Position numbers and translations under genes: made by a program. This document shows, piece by piece, positions 17,814-26,849 of a stretch of DNA of 33,492 nucleotides; position 1 is the stretch's first letter; every line of letters begins with the position of its first letter. Under the pieces are notes generated by a model, which saw only the letters and a program-made list of their open reading frames with translations, was not told where the DNA came from and did no database searches. Source of the stretch: Bacteroidota bacterium (lineage in GTDB: Bacteria; Bacteroidota; Bacteroidia; 2-12-FULL-35-15); contig JAOQAG010000023.1 in assembly GCA_025963715.1 (NCBI GenBank), positions 1 through 33,492 on the forward strand, given 5' to 3'.

Positions 17814-18188
17814 TTATTTATTTCCTTTTACAATAAACCACCACAAAGCTACATACGCAGCTTCCGCTTTTGCTCCGCTGATGGCGCTGGTAACATCACT
17901 CATGTGGCCTACGGTACTGTTGTGTGAATCGTTGATGACATCACCATCGATGCGCAATACCGTTGAGTTGTGAGAATCGCTGATGGTTTTTCCATCGCTG
18001 TCCACTTTTGCAATGGTGCTGTTGTGCTCGTCGTCAATGGTTTTTCCATCGCTTTCGATCTTACCAACGGTGCTGTTGCTGGAATTTACCAGTGTGTTGC
18101 CATCCATTTTGTATTGTTGTGCCGAAGCAAATGTGGCAATGGAAGTGAATGCAGCCACTGCAAAAAATTTGATAAATGATTTTTTCAT
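17814..18188 (-). CDS. Small secreted repeat protein (5-fold beta-flower-like)
   Basis: A 124-aa exported protein with a signal peptide about 1-23 (ending TFASAQ). The mature part has four successive units of 16-18 residues built on DGKTIxDxHNSTVxKI (variants DGNTLVNSSNSTVGKI, DGKTISDSHNSTVLRI, DGDVINDSHNSTVGHM), then a short hydrophobic tail AAYVALWWFI. This pattern resembles small Bacteroidota proteins annotated as 5-fold beta-flower, where repeats close into a radial beta fold. I make that link from memory and no function is known. It has its own upstream region and ends at the bidirectional terminator. Confidence 0.7.
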   Translation of the reverse strand: MKKSFIKFFAVAAFTSIATFASAQQYKMDGNTLVNSSNSTVGKIESDGKTIDDEHNSTIAKVDSDGKTISDSHNSTVLRIDGDVINDSHNSTVGHMSDVTSAISGAKAEAAYVALWWFIVKGNK

Positions 18189-18268
18189 GTTGATTTGTTT
18201 TTTTAGATTGAATTTGTAAAATAAATATACACCAATTAAGGGAAGATTGTATAAAGCAAATGTTAATT

Positions 18269-18736
18269 TTAATGAACATCCGCAAGCATTTTTTCCAGCT
18301 GCTCTAAAATCCCTAATTGTCCGGTGTTGATCTTTTCTTTTGCTTCCGCGATGGAGAACCAGGCAGCCTTATCAATTTCCGGAAATGATTTTTTGCTGCC
18401 CGATTTTGGCGGCCATTCCATTTCAAAAGTATTGCTTACAACCTGCGCAGGATCAAGATCTCCTTTGAGCGCCCATACAAACACTTTTTTACCGCTTTTT
18501 AATTTTACGGGAGTCAATTCAAAAAAATCGCCGTTCACATCCATTCCTGTTTCTTCTTTAAATTCGCGCTTTGCAGCGGCAAACGGCACTTCATTTTCTT
18601 CAAATTCGCCTTTGGGTACCGACCATGCGCCTGTATCTTTTTTTGCAAAAAACGGTCCACCGGGATGCACCAGCAATACTTCCACTCCACTTGCCGTGTG
18701 TTTGTATAATAGTATTCCTGCGCTTTGTTTGGACAT
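18269..18736 (-). CDS. NUDIX hydrolase
   Basis: A 155-aa cytoplasmic hydrolase of nucleoside-diphosphate-linked substrates. The Nudix box is complete at 43-65 (G-x5-E-x7-REFKEETGM). It opens SKQSAGILLYKHTASGVEVL and has AWSVPKGE before the box, typical of the NUDIX subgroup that handles dinucleoside polyphosphates or mutagenic nucleotides; the exact substrate is unknown. I start at the ATG at 18736 because an in-frame extension to 18832 would add 32 residues that run into repeat element A2 and resemble no Nudix N-terminus. Confidence 0.9.
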   Translation of the reverse strand: MSKQSAGILLYKHTASGVEVLLVHPGGPFFAKKDTGAWSVPKGEFEENEVPFAAAKREFKEETGMDVNGDFFELTPVKLKSGKKVFVWALKGDLDPAQVVSNTFEMEWPPKSGSKKSFPEIDKAAWFSIAEAKEKINTGQLGILEQLEKMLADVH

Positions 18737-18799
18737 GGGTTGTTTGTTTGTTGGATTATAAAATTCGGGATTTAAATTGAGGGATAATGCTGAATGATT

Positions 18800-19005
18800 A
18801 ATTTTTTTGAGTATCCGGATACTTTTCACCATGAAAAGAAATTATTTTAAGAACGTCATTGCGAGGGCTTTTCGCCCGAAGCAATCTCACACCAGAATAT
18901 AAACGAGAATGAGATTGCTTCGGGCGAAAAGCCCTCGCAATGACGCACAAATTAAGATTTTTTCAATTAAAACAGTATAAGCTTGATATAAACTTTCGGA
19001 TTTCA
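18800..19005. repeat. Family A element, copy A2 (reverse orientation)
   Basis: Contains a perfect 36-bp inverted repeat (18854-18889 and 18910-18945). The left flank GAGTATCCGGATAC...CACCATGAAAAGAAATT matches the tail of A1 reversed. The right end GATATAAACTTTCGGATTTC is the complement of the left terminus seen at 31371. It fills most of the 380-base gap between the NUDIX and signal peptidase genes. No small gene is seen in the rest. Confidence 0.85.
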
Positions 19006-19086
19006 ATTAATTTTTATATAAATAAATTAAAAACCACATCTCCCCCGCTTCCGTATCTAAAAACAAAATTTTTACAAAAAATACAT

Positions 19087-19094
19087 TAGTTTTG
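19087..19094 (+). promoter_or_regulatory. Possible -7 box for signal peptidase gene
   Basis: TAGTTTTG fits TAnnTTTG and is 23 bases ahead of the TTG start at 19117. No clear -33 TTG. Confidence 0.4.
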
Positions 19095-19116
19095 TTTTCA
19101 TTAAATACGCAGCCGT

Positions 19117-20058
19117 TTGTTTACCACATACCTTAACAAAGCTTTCCGCATTTTTTTCTGGTCATTTATTTTATGGCTGTTCTCGCATATTTTTCTTTTT
19201 CAAACATCCCGCGTTCCCACCGCATCCATGCATCACACACTGAATGAAGGCGATTATATTTTCATTAATAAGCTCGCTTATGGCGCACGCATTCCCATCA
19301 CGCCGCTGTCGATGCCTATTGGCAACACCTATGTGGACTGGCGCTTACCTTACTTACGCATTCCCGGGTACACCAGCGTAAAGCACAACGATGTGATCGT
19401 TTTTAATTTTCCGCTGGAGGATGATCTGCCAATCGATCAGCGCAAAAGCTACGTAAAACGCTGCATTGGTTTGCCCGGTGATACGATTAAGATCACAAAT
19501 GGAATTGTTTCCATCAATAATAAAAATATCGTGGAAGCAGCACAGATCCAATTGCGTTACCTGGTGCAAACGGCCAACAACAACAGCTTTTTAAAAAACG
19601 ACGAAGGGTATAACGAAAAACCGGTAACCAATTACACGTACTTTTTTCTGACCAAACAACACGCGGATAGTCTGCAAAAAAATAAGAACATCAGCTCCAT
19701 TACCAAAAACACCATCGACAGTGCGGTGTATTCTCCCAGCGTTTTCCCGAATGCTTCGCAGATAAAATGGAATGCCGATAATTTTGGCCCGTTATACATT
19801 CCTGCAAAAGGACAACACGTTGTACTGAACAGTAAAACGGTATTATTATATAAGCGGGTGATCGAAAATTACGAGCACAACACGATCACGCAAAAAAACG
19901 ATTCGGTTTTTATCAACGGCATTTACCGCAAAACGTATAGGTTTAAAATGAATTACTATTTTGCAATGGGCGATAACCGCTACAATTCCATCGATTCGCG
20001 TTTTTGGGGATTTGTGCCGGAAGATCACCTGATCGGAAAAGCATCGTTTGTTTTATAA
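19117..20058 (+). CDS. lepB: Signal peptidase I
   Basis: A 313-aa inner-membrane serine protease that removes signal peptides from exported proteins. One N-terminal membrane segment (about 12-28) is followed by box B RVPTASM with catalytic Ser37, box D YVKRCIGLPGD with general-base Lys114, and box E FAMGDNRYNSIDSRFWGFVP near the C-terminus. About 150 residues of less conserved sequence lie between boxes D and E, a long beta insertion. The start is TTG 19117; an in-frame stop at 19102 bars longer forms and the next ATG would fall inside box B, removing the membrane anchor. It plausibly serves the many secreted proteins around it. Confidence 0.9.
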   Translation: MFTTYLNKAFRIFFWSFILWLFSHIFLFQTSRVPTASMHHTLNEGDYIFINKLAYGARIPITPLSMPIGNTYVDWRLPYLRIPGYTSVKHNDVIVFNFPLEDDLPIDQRKSYVKRCIGLPGDTIKITNGIVSINNKNIVEAAQIQLRYLVQTANNNSFLKNDEGYNEKPVTNYTYFFLTKQHADSLQKNKNISSITKNTIDSAVYSPSVFPNASQIKWNADNFGPLYIPAKGQHVVLNSKTVLLYKRVIENYEHNTITQKNDSVFINGIYRKTYRFKMNYYFAMGDNRYNSIDSRFWGFVPEDHLIGKASFVL

Positions 20059-20571
20059 TCCAAAATCATCCCCCCGATTTCTACCACATAAGGAACAAAG
20101 GAACACATAAGGCGAAGCCCGGAGCTGCGTGTTTTTTTCACCACAAAAGAAACAAAAGGAAACAAAAGGACGAAGCTCACTATTGTTGCTCTTGTTTTAT
20201 GCGGGTTACCCCTCTGCGAAAGCGAAGCCTCAAAAAACACACAGAAAAAATATAGTAAACACATTGCCTCTGCGAGCTCTGCGTCTCTGCGAGAAAAAAA
20301 CACAAAGCATACACAATCCTTTGCGAACTCTGCGCCTCCTCTGCGTTCTTTGCGGTAAAATAACAACCTGCTTCAAATGCAGCTTTACCATTCGCACATT
20401 ATTGTAGATTTCTCTTCCCAATATTCTAATCACCTGATCTTCAAATTTATTAATATAAAAAAATGTTAAATCCAAGGCTGTTATTTTATCGTAAGTAATA
20501 ATCAGTTTATAGAAAATATAAACACTTTGGGCGACAGCAGACTGAAGAAGACAAATAAACCGTAACAAATC
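20059..20571. repeat. Non-coding spacer with degraded repeats
   Basis: This 513-base gap holds family D fragments (ACCACATAAGGAACAAAG at 20083-20100 and CACCACAAAAGAAACAAAAG at 20139-20158) and a run of related CTCTGCGnnCTCTGCG units at 20268-20362, a pattern of decayed tandem repeats. The last 170 bases are AT-rich and should contain the promoter of the DUF4331 genes, but I find no exact TAnnTTTG. No small gene is supported. Confidence 0.6.
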
Positions 20572-22326
20572 ATGAGAAAAACTACAAAAACAATCCTGGC
20601 TGTATCCGGTGTTATAGCAACTGCTATGGCAATAGGTATCTGGGATTCTCAGAAATCCACTGTGGAAGCATCCAGCCACAGGGAGGCGCCATTGATCGCA
20701 AACGATCCATTGGCCGACAACACGGACCTCTACGCATTCAGGAGTCCGGATGACACCAACACTGTTACCATCCTTGCCAATTATGTTCCCCTGCAAGTAG
20801 CGCAGGGCGGACCTAATTACGCTTCGTTTGGTGAAAACATCCGCTATGAAATCCACGTCGAAAACGATGGGGTTGCAGGCGATGACATTACCTATCGTTT
20901 TACTTTTACAAAAGTAAACGAAGATCCTACAACGTTTTTCAACATCCGTTTAGGACAGCAAAATTTGAAAACCACCTATGTGGCTGAAAAAAGTGTGAAC
21001 GGTGGCCCGTTTATGACCATTGTTACTGCAGGTGTTGTTCCTCCTCCGAACATTGGGCCACGCTCTATCAGCGATCCTACTGTAGGTTTAGGCGCAGCTA
21101 ATTACAATGCATTGGTTACTTCTTCTATCGCTAACGCAACAGGTGGTGGCGGAGAAACTATTTATTGCGGTCCGGCCGATGACCCCTTCTTTGTGGACCT
21201 GGGCGGAATCTTCGACTTAGGCCAAACACGCGGAAGTGCATCTGCCGGTGCGGTTGACGGTTTAAGCCACCGGAACATCCACACCATCGCGATCAAAGTT
21301 CCGATTGCTACGTTGCAAAAAAACGGGCAACCGGTTAGCGCTGCTGTGAATATTCTTGATGCGGACTATGTAATCGGTGTATGGGCTTCTGCAAGCAGAC
21401 CGGCTACACGCACATTGAGCACAACAGGCGGAAATCCGAATGATGCAGGCTCATGGGTACAGGTATCCCGCATTGGCATGCCGTTGACAAACGAAGCAAT
21501 TATTCCTATCGGCATGAAAGACAAATGGAATTCATTGACTCCTTATACAGAAGATCCGGCAATGGAAGCGTATTTCTGTAATCCGGAGTTAGGATTATAC
21601 ATGGATGCTTCTTTGTTTGGCAATGCAGTTCCTGCGATGTCGGCTTTGAGGATCCAACGCAACTCTTTACAATCATTTGATTTTGGAAATACACACGATG
21701 GTTTATGGCCGATCCGTGCTACTAACGGTGGTGCCGGTACAGCGCTGGATACCAACTTGTTTGGCAACTACCTGCTTCGCCAGGGACAGCCACGCTCTGT
21801 GGATCTGTTACCAATTTTTTACACAGGAGTTCCTAATTTAGCTCCTTACCAACTGGCTACCGGAAAAGGTGGAAACCCACTTGCTAACGGTAAACCATTT
21901 ATCAATAATTTTTTACCAACGTTTGGCGATATGTTGCGTTTGAACATGGCTGTGCCTGTTACGCCGCGTAACGATCCTAACTTCAGCTCACTGGGAATTA
22001 TCCAGGCATGTGTGTTAGGCTTAACAAATCCAGCTTACAACTCAAATGCATCATTGCAATTTATCCCTAACATGGATGGTTTCCCGAACGGACGCCGTTT
22101 AGAGGATGATGTAACGCGCATTGAATTGCAAGCGGTGAGCGGTGCTGCATTAGCGGCTATCGGATTGTGGTATGATGATTACACAACGGGGAACCCCGTA
22201 ACACCTGATTTGTTAGGCGTATTGGGTTATACTACCGGTGTGGAACATAACGATACTACGTTCAAAGCTGCTTTCCCTTATGTACAAACACCTTGGGAAG
22301 GGTATGCAAATCACCAGAAACAATAA
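20572..22326 (+). CDS. DUF4331 protein, copy 1 (no sorting domain)
   Basis: A 584-aa exported protein. The N-terminal hydrophobic segment is about 7-25, with a possible cleavage after TVEA, just before the family hallmark SSHREAPLIANDP. Residues 35-575 are a DUF4331 domain (NTDLYAFRSPDDTNTV, GPNYASFGENIRYEI, FDFGNTHDGLWPIRATN, DMLRLNMAVP). The function of DUF4331 is unknown. The protein ends after TPWEGYANHQKQ, exactly where its tandem paralogue continues into a T9SS tail, so this copy probably stays periplasmic or is exported another way. The second copy starts 31 bases downstream. Confidence 0.85.
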   Translation: MRKTTKTILAVSGVIATAMAIGIWDSQKSTVEASSHREAPLIANDPLADNTDLYAFRSPDDTNTVTILANYVPLQVAQGGPNYASFGENIRYEIHVENDGVAGDDITYRFTFTKVNEDPTTFFNIRLGQQNLKTTYVAEKSVNGGPFMTIVTAGVVPPPNIGPRSISDPTVGLGAANYNALVTSSIANATGGGGETIYCGPADDPFFVDLGGIFDLGQTRGSASAGAVDGLSHRNIHTIAIKVPIATLQKNGQPVSAAVNILDADYVIGVWASASRPATRTLSTTGGNPNDAGSWVQVSRIGMPLTNEAIIPIGMKDKWNSLTPYTEDPAMEAYFCNPELGLYMDASLFGNAVPAMSALRIQRNSLQSFDFGNTHDGLWPIRATNGGAGTALDTNLFGNYLLRQGQPRSVDLLPIFYTGVPNLAPYQLATGKGGNPLANGKPFINNFLPTFGDMLRLNMAVPVTPRNDPNFSSLGIIQACVLGLTNPAYNSNASLQFIPNMDGFPNGRRLEDDVTRIELQAVSGAALAAIGLWYDDYTTGNPVTPDLLGVLGYTTGVEHNDTTFKAAFPYVQTPWEGYANHQKQ

Positions 22327-22357
22327 GTTGAGTAGAAACTATTAAACAGAAAAAATC

Positions 22358-24430
22358 ATGAAAAAGATATCAACCGGAAAAATCCTTTCCATCGCAGGTA
22401 TTGTGGCTGTAGCCGCAGGATTTGGGATCTGGGATTCTCAAAAATCCACTGTGGAGGCATCCAGCCACAGGGAAGCGCCATTGATCGCAAATGATCCACT
22501 GGCGGATAATACGGACTTATATGCATTCAGAAGTCCTGATGATACCAACACGGTTACCATCCTTGCCAACTACGTTCCTTTGCAAACACCGCAGGGCGGA
22601 CCAAACTATGCATCCTTCGGTGAAAACATCCGTTACGAAATTCACATTGAAAACAATGGTGTTTCAGGCGATGACATCACTTACCGTTTTACATTTACAA
22701 AAACAAACCAGGATCCAACAACGTTTTTCAACATCCGTTTAGGACAACAAAATCTGAAAACGACCTACATTGCTGAAAAAAGCGTGAACGGCGGAACGTT
22801 CTCAACCATCGTAAGCAATGGTATTGTTCCTCCTCCGAATATCGGGCCACGCTCTATCAGCGATCCTACCGTAGGTTTAGGTGCATCCAATTATGCTGCA
22901 TTAATGACAGCAGCCATTACACCTGCAACAGGTGGCGGCGGAGAAGTTGTTTATTGCGGACCGGCTGACGACCCTTTTTTTGTTGACTTAGGCGGGATCT
23001 TCGACCTTGGACAAACACGCGCAGGCGGAACAGGTGTGAATGCACCGGTGGATGGTGTTGCATGTAAAAATGTACATACGATCGCACTGAAAATCCCAAT
23101 TGCTACTTTGCAGAAAAACGGAAACCCTGTTTCAATGGCTACCAGTATTCTTGATGGTAACTACGTGATCGGTGTGTGGGCTTCTGCAAGCAGACAACAG
23201 ATCAGAACGCTGAATGGCGATGGTACTGAAGCTTATTCAGGATCATGGGTACAGGTTTCACGTATCGGTATGCCGTTAACAAACGAAGCGGTGATCCCTA
23301 TCGGTTCAAAAGACAAATGGAACTCGTTGACTCCTTACAACGAAGATCCTTCCATGGAAGCGTATTTCTGTAATCCTGAATTAGGATTGTACATGGATAA
23401 CTCTTTGTTCGGCGGTGCAGTTCCTGCAATGTCGGCTTTGAGAATTCAACGCAACTCTTTACAATCATTCGATTTTGGAAATACACACGATGGTTTATGG
23501 CCGATCCGCGCTACTAACGGTGGTGCAGGTACAGCGTTGGATACCAACTTATTTGGTAACTACCTGCTTCGCCAGGGGCAGCCACGTTCGGTGGATTTGT
23601 TACCGATCTTTTATACAGGTGTTCCAAACTTAGCGCCTTACCAATTGGCTACCGGCAAAGCCGGAAACCCATTGGCGAATGGTAAACCATTTATCAATAA
23701 CTTCTTACCAACGTTTGGCGATATGCTGCGTTTGAACATGGCAGTGCCGGTTACGCCGCGTAACGATCCAAAATTCAGCTCACTTGGCTTGGTTCAGGCT
23801 TGTGTATTAGGATTAACAGATCCTGCTTACAACTCAAATGCTTCGTTGCAGTTTATTCCTAACATGGATGGTTTCCCGAACGGGCGCCGTTTAGAGGATG
23901 ACGTTACACGTATTGAATTACAGGCAGTGAGCGGTGTGGTTTTAGCTGCTGTTGGTTTGTGGTATGATGATTACACAACAGGAAGCCCTGTTACACCTGA
24001 TTTATTAGGCGTATTGGGTTACACTACCGGTGTGGAAGCAAACGACACTACTTTCCAATCCGGCTTCCCGTACGTGCAGGCACCATGGAGCGGTTACGGA
24101 AAATGCGGCGGCCCTACTCCATTACCTACCGGGATCAACGGTTACGGAATTGGTGTAGCTGCACCTGAAATGAACATGATGAACTATCCTAATCCTGTGA
24201 AAGACAATACTACTTTCAAATACAGATTAACGGAAAACGCAGTAGTGAACATTTCGATCTTTGACCTTACCGGTAAAAAAGTGGCAACGATTGTAAGCAG
24301 CCAAATGAAACAGGCTGGTACATACGAAGTGGTATGGAATGCTGAGAATGTAAGCAATGGTACATACATCGCTTCTTTATCAACCGGACAACGGATCATT
24401 CAAACAATTAAAGTATCTGTTTCCAGGTAA
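22358..24430 (+). CDS. DUF4331 protein, copy 2, with T9SS sorting domain
   Basis: A 690-aa protein. Residues 1-570 are nearly the same as copy 1, including the SSHREAPL hallmark; most nucleotide differences are at third codon positions, so it is an older tandem duplication under selection. It then adds a linker (YGKCGGPTPLPTG) and a type A T9SS sorting domain at about 607-690 (MMNYPNPVKDNTTF, then VNISIFDLTGKKVATI, ending NGTYIASLSTGQRIIQT). It should be exported across the outer membrane by T9SS and held at the surface. It is co-oriented with copy 1 and closes at a strong terminator. Role unknown; context suggests a surface part of the TonB/HupE locus downstream. Confidence 0.9.
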   Translation: MKKISTGKILSIAGIVAVAAGFGIWDSQKSTVEASSHREAPLIANDPLADNTDLYAFRSPDDTNTVTILANYVPLQTPQGGPNYASFGENIRYEIHIENNGVSGDDITYRFTFTKTNQDPTTFFNIRLGQQNLKTTYIAEKSVNGGTFSTIVSNGIVPPPNIGPRSISDPTVGLGASNYAALMTAAITPATGGGGEVVYCGPADDPFFVDLGGIFDLGQTRAGGTGVNAPVDGVACKNVHTIALKIPIATLQKNGNPVSMATSILDGNYVIGVWASASRQQIRTLNGDGTEAYSGSWVQVSRIGMPLTNEAVIPIGSKDKWNSLTPYNEDPSMEAYFCNPELGLYMDNSLFGGAVPAMSALRIQRNSLQSFDFGNTHDGLWPIRATNGGAGTALDTNLFGNYLLRQGQPRSVDLLPIFYTGVPNLAPYQLATGKAGNPLANGKPFINNFLPTFGDMLRLNMAVPVTPRNDPKFSSLGLVQACVLGLTDPAYNSNASLQFIPNMDGFPNGRRLEDDVTRIELQAVSGVVLAAVGLWYDDYTTGSPVTPDLLGVLGYTTGVEANDTTFQSGFPYVQAPWSGYGKCGGPTPLPTGINGYGIGVAAPEMNMMNYPNPVKDNTTFKYRLTENAVVNISIFDLTGKKVATIVSSQMKQAGTYEVVWNAENVSNGTYIASLSTGQRIIQTIKVSVSR

Positions 24431-24458
24431 TTTTAATTGATAATAAATTGGTTATCAA

Positions 24459-24490
24459 AAAAAGCCGGGCAGCTTTGTCCGGCTTTTTTT
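24459..24490 (+). terminator. Rho-independent terminator after DUF4331 pair
   Basis: Stem AAAAAGCCGG/CCGGCTTTTT with a 10-base loop and a following T-run, 28 bases after the stop. Confidence 0.9.
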
Positions 24491-24516
24491 AAACTGTTTT
24501 TGTGTACTTTTAAATA

Positions 24517-24823
24517 AAATGAAGCAGGAAAGTTTATACCAACTTTTTCGATCTGAGTAATCTCATTTATAGCCTGTGTTAGATTAGTTTTTTGCCACAG
24601 ATGCACAGATTAAAAATTACAAAAAGATTGCACGGATTGTAAAAATCGCTTTGCGATTTTGTCTGTGAAAATTAAATTTTTATTTAAAAATCTGTGAATC
24701 TGTGGCTTTATTTTGTTTAGATAACACGTATTGGTGTGAGATTGCTTCGTCCACCCAGGCGGACTCGCAATGACGTTCTTAAACTATTTTTTTACAATAC
24801 AAAATTCCGGATACTTCATTTAA
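24517..24823. repeat. Family A element, copy A3, carrying family B
   Basis: The left end AAATGAAGCAGGAAAGTTTA and the reverse complement of the right end (AAATGAAGTATCCGGAATTT) form imperfect terminal inverted repeats. Inside are a full family B element (24594-24706) and a family A palindrome core TGAGATTGCTTCG...CTCGCAATGACG (24736-24775). The flanks are AT-rich with TTAAAT at both ends. No transposase. It fills the gap between the DUF4331 terminator and the TPR gene. Confidence 0.8.
24594..24706. repeat. Family B inverted-repeat element, copy B1
   Basis: The ends GCCACAGATGCACAGATTAA and, complementary, AATCTGTGAATCTGTGGC enclose a central hairpin AAAATCGC/GCGATTTT. Copy B2 at 32060-32172 is very similar. 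Confidence 0.8.
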
Positions 24824-24835
24824 ATTAAAGAAACC

Positions 24836-26170
24836 ATGCGTAAAAATTTATACACCATTTTAGTTGTTGCAACAATTATTATTTTCGGATTGATTTTACT
24901 TTTTGCAAAAAAGCCTAAGAAAACGGTTGCAGGTTTAAAAGAGCGTACCGGCTCCATCGCGTTAAACGCAGAATGGCTGGATACAAAAAAAGCGATTGAA
25001 GGATTGCTGGCTGCCATAGCTGCAAATCCACAAAATTACAAAGCAAAATTAAACCTGGCGCAGGCCTATATCCAGGAAGCACGCGTAACGGGCGATCACG
25101 GATATTATGATAAAGCGGCGCTGGACCTGCTGGATGATGTGATCCAGAATGAACCCAAGAATTTTGATGCCCTGTGCTGCAAAGCAACGGTGCTGTTATC
25201 ACAGCATCATTTTGCAGATGGACTGGCGGTTGCACAACAGGCATTACCATTGAATCCGAACAGTGCATTTATTTACGGACTGATGTGCGACTCGTATGTA
25301 GAATTGGGAAATTATCAGGAAGCAGTAAAAATGTCGGACAAGATGGTTTCCATTCGCCCCGACAACCGCTCCTATGCACGCATCTCTTACCTGCGCGAAA
25401 TTCACGGCGATCTGCCGGGAGCGATTTCCGCAGCAAAACTGGCAGTATCTGCAGGCTATCCGGGATTGGAACAAACGGAATGGTCGCGCACGATCTTAGC
25501 CCATTTATATGAAAACACCGGCCACCTTGATAGTGCCGAGCAACAATATAGAATTGCCTTACAGGAACGTCCTGATTATGCTTTTGCGATAGCCGGGCTC
25601 GGGCGATTGGAAAAAGCAAAAGGCAATTACAAAGAAGCGATCGCGGATTATGAAAAAGCAAAAGGCATCATCAAGGAATATTCCTTTACGGATGAGTTAA
25701 CCGACCTGTACCGTTTGACCAATCAACCGGATAAAGCCAACCAATCGGCACAGGAAGTGATTGACATGCTGAGCCCGCTTTCCAATGCGGATGAAAGCAG
25801 CAGCTCACACGGCCATTACGCCGATAAAGAATTAGCTTATGCGTATTTAAAAACCGGCGATACCGATAATGCATATAAACACGCCATGCTGGAATACGAC
25901 AGAAGGCCTGATAACATTGATGTATGCGAAACTGTTGCCTGGGTAGATTATAAAAAAGGCAATTTTGCCGAAGCCAATAAAATGATGAACACTGCATTGC
26001 GCACGCATTGCCAAAATCCGGTATTCCTTTGCCATGCCGGATTAATAAAAATAAAAGCAGGCGAAACAGCAGCGGGAAAAGCAATGATCCAAAAAGCATT
26101 TACCACCAATCCCTTCATCACGGATGTTGACCTGAAAAATGAAGCATCGAAATACTTAATTGCACTTTAA
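24836..26170 (+). CDS. Membrane-anchored TPR protein
   Basis: A 444-aa protein with one N-terminal membrane segment (about 5-23, TILVVATIIIFGLILLF) and no cleavage site, so the rest probably faces the periplasm. Residues about 45-440 are TPR-type helical pairs (LDLLDDVIQNEPKNFDALCC, LPLNPNSAFIYGLMCDSYVE, YRIALQERPDYAFAIAGLGR). A HupE-family gene begins one base after its stop, so the two are translationally linked and likely form one unit. The TPR part may scaffold partners of that permease or of the DUF4331/TonB proteins nearby; this is inferred from context only. Confidence 0.8.
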   Translation: MRKNLYTILVVATIIIFGLILLFAKKPKKTVAGLKERTGSIALNAEWLDTKKAIEGLLAAIAANPQNYKAKLNLAQAYIQEARVTGDHGYYDKAALDLLDDVIQNEPKNFDALCCKATVLLSQHHFADGLAVAQQALPLNPNSAFIYGLMCDSYVELGNYQEAVKMSDKMVSIRPDNRSYARISYLREIHGDLPGAISAAKLAVSAGYPGLEQTEWSRTILAHLYENTGHLDSAEQQYRIALQERPDYAFAIAGLGRLEKAKGNYKEAIADYEKAKGIIKEYSFTDELTDLYRLTNQPDKANQSAQEVIDMLSPLSNADESSSSHGHYADKELAYAYLKTGDTDNAYKHAMLEYDRRPDNIDVCETVAWVDYKKGNFAEANKMMNTALRTHCQNPVFLCHAGLIKIKAGETAAGKAMIQKAFTTNPFITDVDLKNEASKYLIAL

Positions 26171-26171
26171 T

Positions 26172-26849
26172 ATGACGCTCTCCACCAATAAACGCATTGC
26201 ATATTTTGTTACCTGCTTCGTTTTATTATTGCTTCCGCAGATGCTGTCGGCACACGCGATTGCTGCCGATATGAGTAAATTTTCACGTACGGATGTGGCG
26301 CTTATTTATTTAAAATTCGGTTATACGCACATCATTCCGCTGGGTATTGACCATATTTTATTTGTACTCAGTTTGTTTTTCCTGAACCCAAAATTAAAAG
26401 TGGTGATCTGGCAGGCAACTGCATTTACGGTGGCGCATTCCATCACACTGGGTTTGGCGCTGTACGGATTAATTTCGCCGCCAACGTACATTGTGGAGCC
26501 GGTAATTGCATTATCCATTATGTTTGTAGCCATCGAAAATATTATTTCCGATAAATTAAGGCCATCACGCGTATTGGTGGTGTTCGGTTTTGGTTTGATC
26601 CACGGAATGGGATTTGCAAGCGCGCTTACCGATCTCGGCTTACCGAAAAACGAATTTTTAACATCATTGCTTACGTTTAATTTAGGTGTGGAACTGGGGC
26701 AGCTTACCATCATTTTGTTAGCCTGGTTCCTGATCGGGAAATGGTTCCATAACAAACCCTGGTACCGCAAACGCATTGTGATCCCAATATCGGCGGTGAT
26801 TGCGGCCGTTGCTTTGTACTGGACAATTCAGCGGACTTTTTTTCCGTAA
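26172..26849 (+). CDS. HupE/UreJ family membrane protein
   Basis: A 225-aa inner-membrane protein. A signal-like first segment (ending MLSAHA, so the N-terminus may be processed) is followed by about six further membrane segments. Family motifs include HIIPLGIDHILFVLSLFFL and TAFTVAHSITLGLALY, FGLIHGMGFASAL and NLGVELGQL; the conserved His residues are those thought to bind metal in HupE/UreJ nickel permeases. The metal is not proven, as the broad HupE/UreJ_2 subfamily is found without nickel enzymes. I start at the ATG at 26172 rather than the in-frame TTG at 26160 that overlaps the TPR gene, since the ATG sits one base after that stop. No hydrogenase or urease gene is in view. Confidence 0.8.
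   Translation: MTLSTNKRIAYFVTCFVLLLLPQMLSAHAIAADMSKFSRTDVALIYLKFGYTHIIPLGIDHILFVLSLFFLNPKLKVVIWQATAFTVAHSITLGLALYGLISPPTYIVEPVIALSIMFVAIENIISDKLRPSRVLVVFGFGLIHGMGFASALTDLGLPKNEFLTSLLTFNLGVELGQLTIILLAWFLIGKWFHNKPWYRKRIVIPISAVIAAVALYWTIQRTFFP

Noticed and set aside
18737-18832. N-terminal extension of the NUDIX gene
   Set aside because: The 32 extra residues are encoded partly by repeat A2 and do not look like a Nudix N-terminus; ATG 18736 is better.
18854-18945. Possible CRISPR repeat or spacer
   Set aside because: A single large palindrome dispersed through the window, not a regular array with spacers; no cas gene.
20230-20856. 208-aa antisense frame over the spacer and start of DUF4331 copy 1
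   Set aside because: It runs through repetitive spacer and the antisense of a well-supported gene; no family features.
24517-24823. Insertion sequence
   Set aside because: It has inverted ends but is only about 300 bases and encodes no transposase, so I call it a non-autonomous repeat.
26172-26849. Specific nickel transporter for hydrogenase or urease
   Set aside because: The family fits HupE/UreJ, but no nickel enzyme gene is in the window, so the metal is left open.
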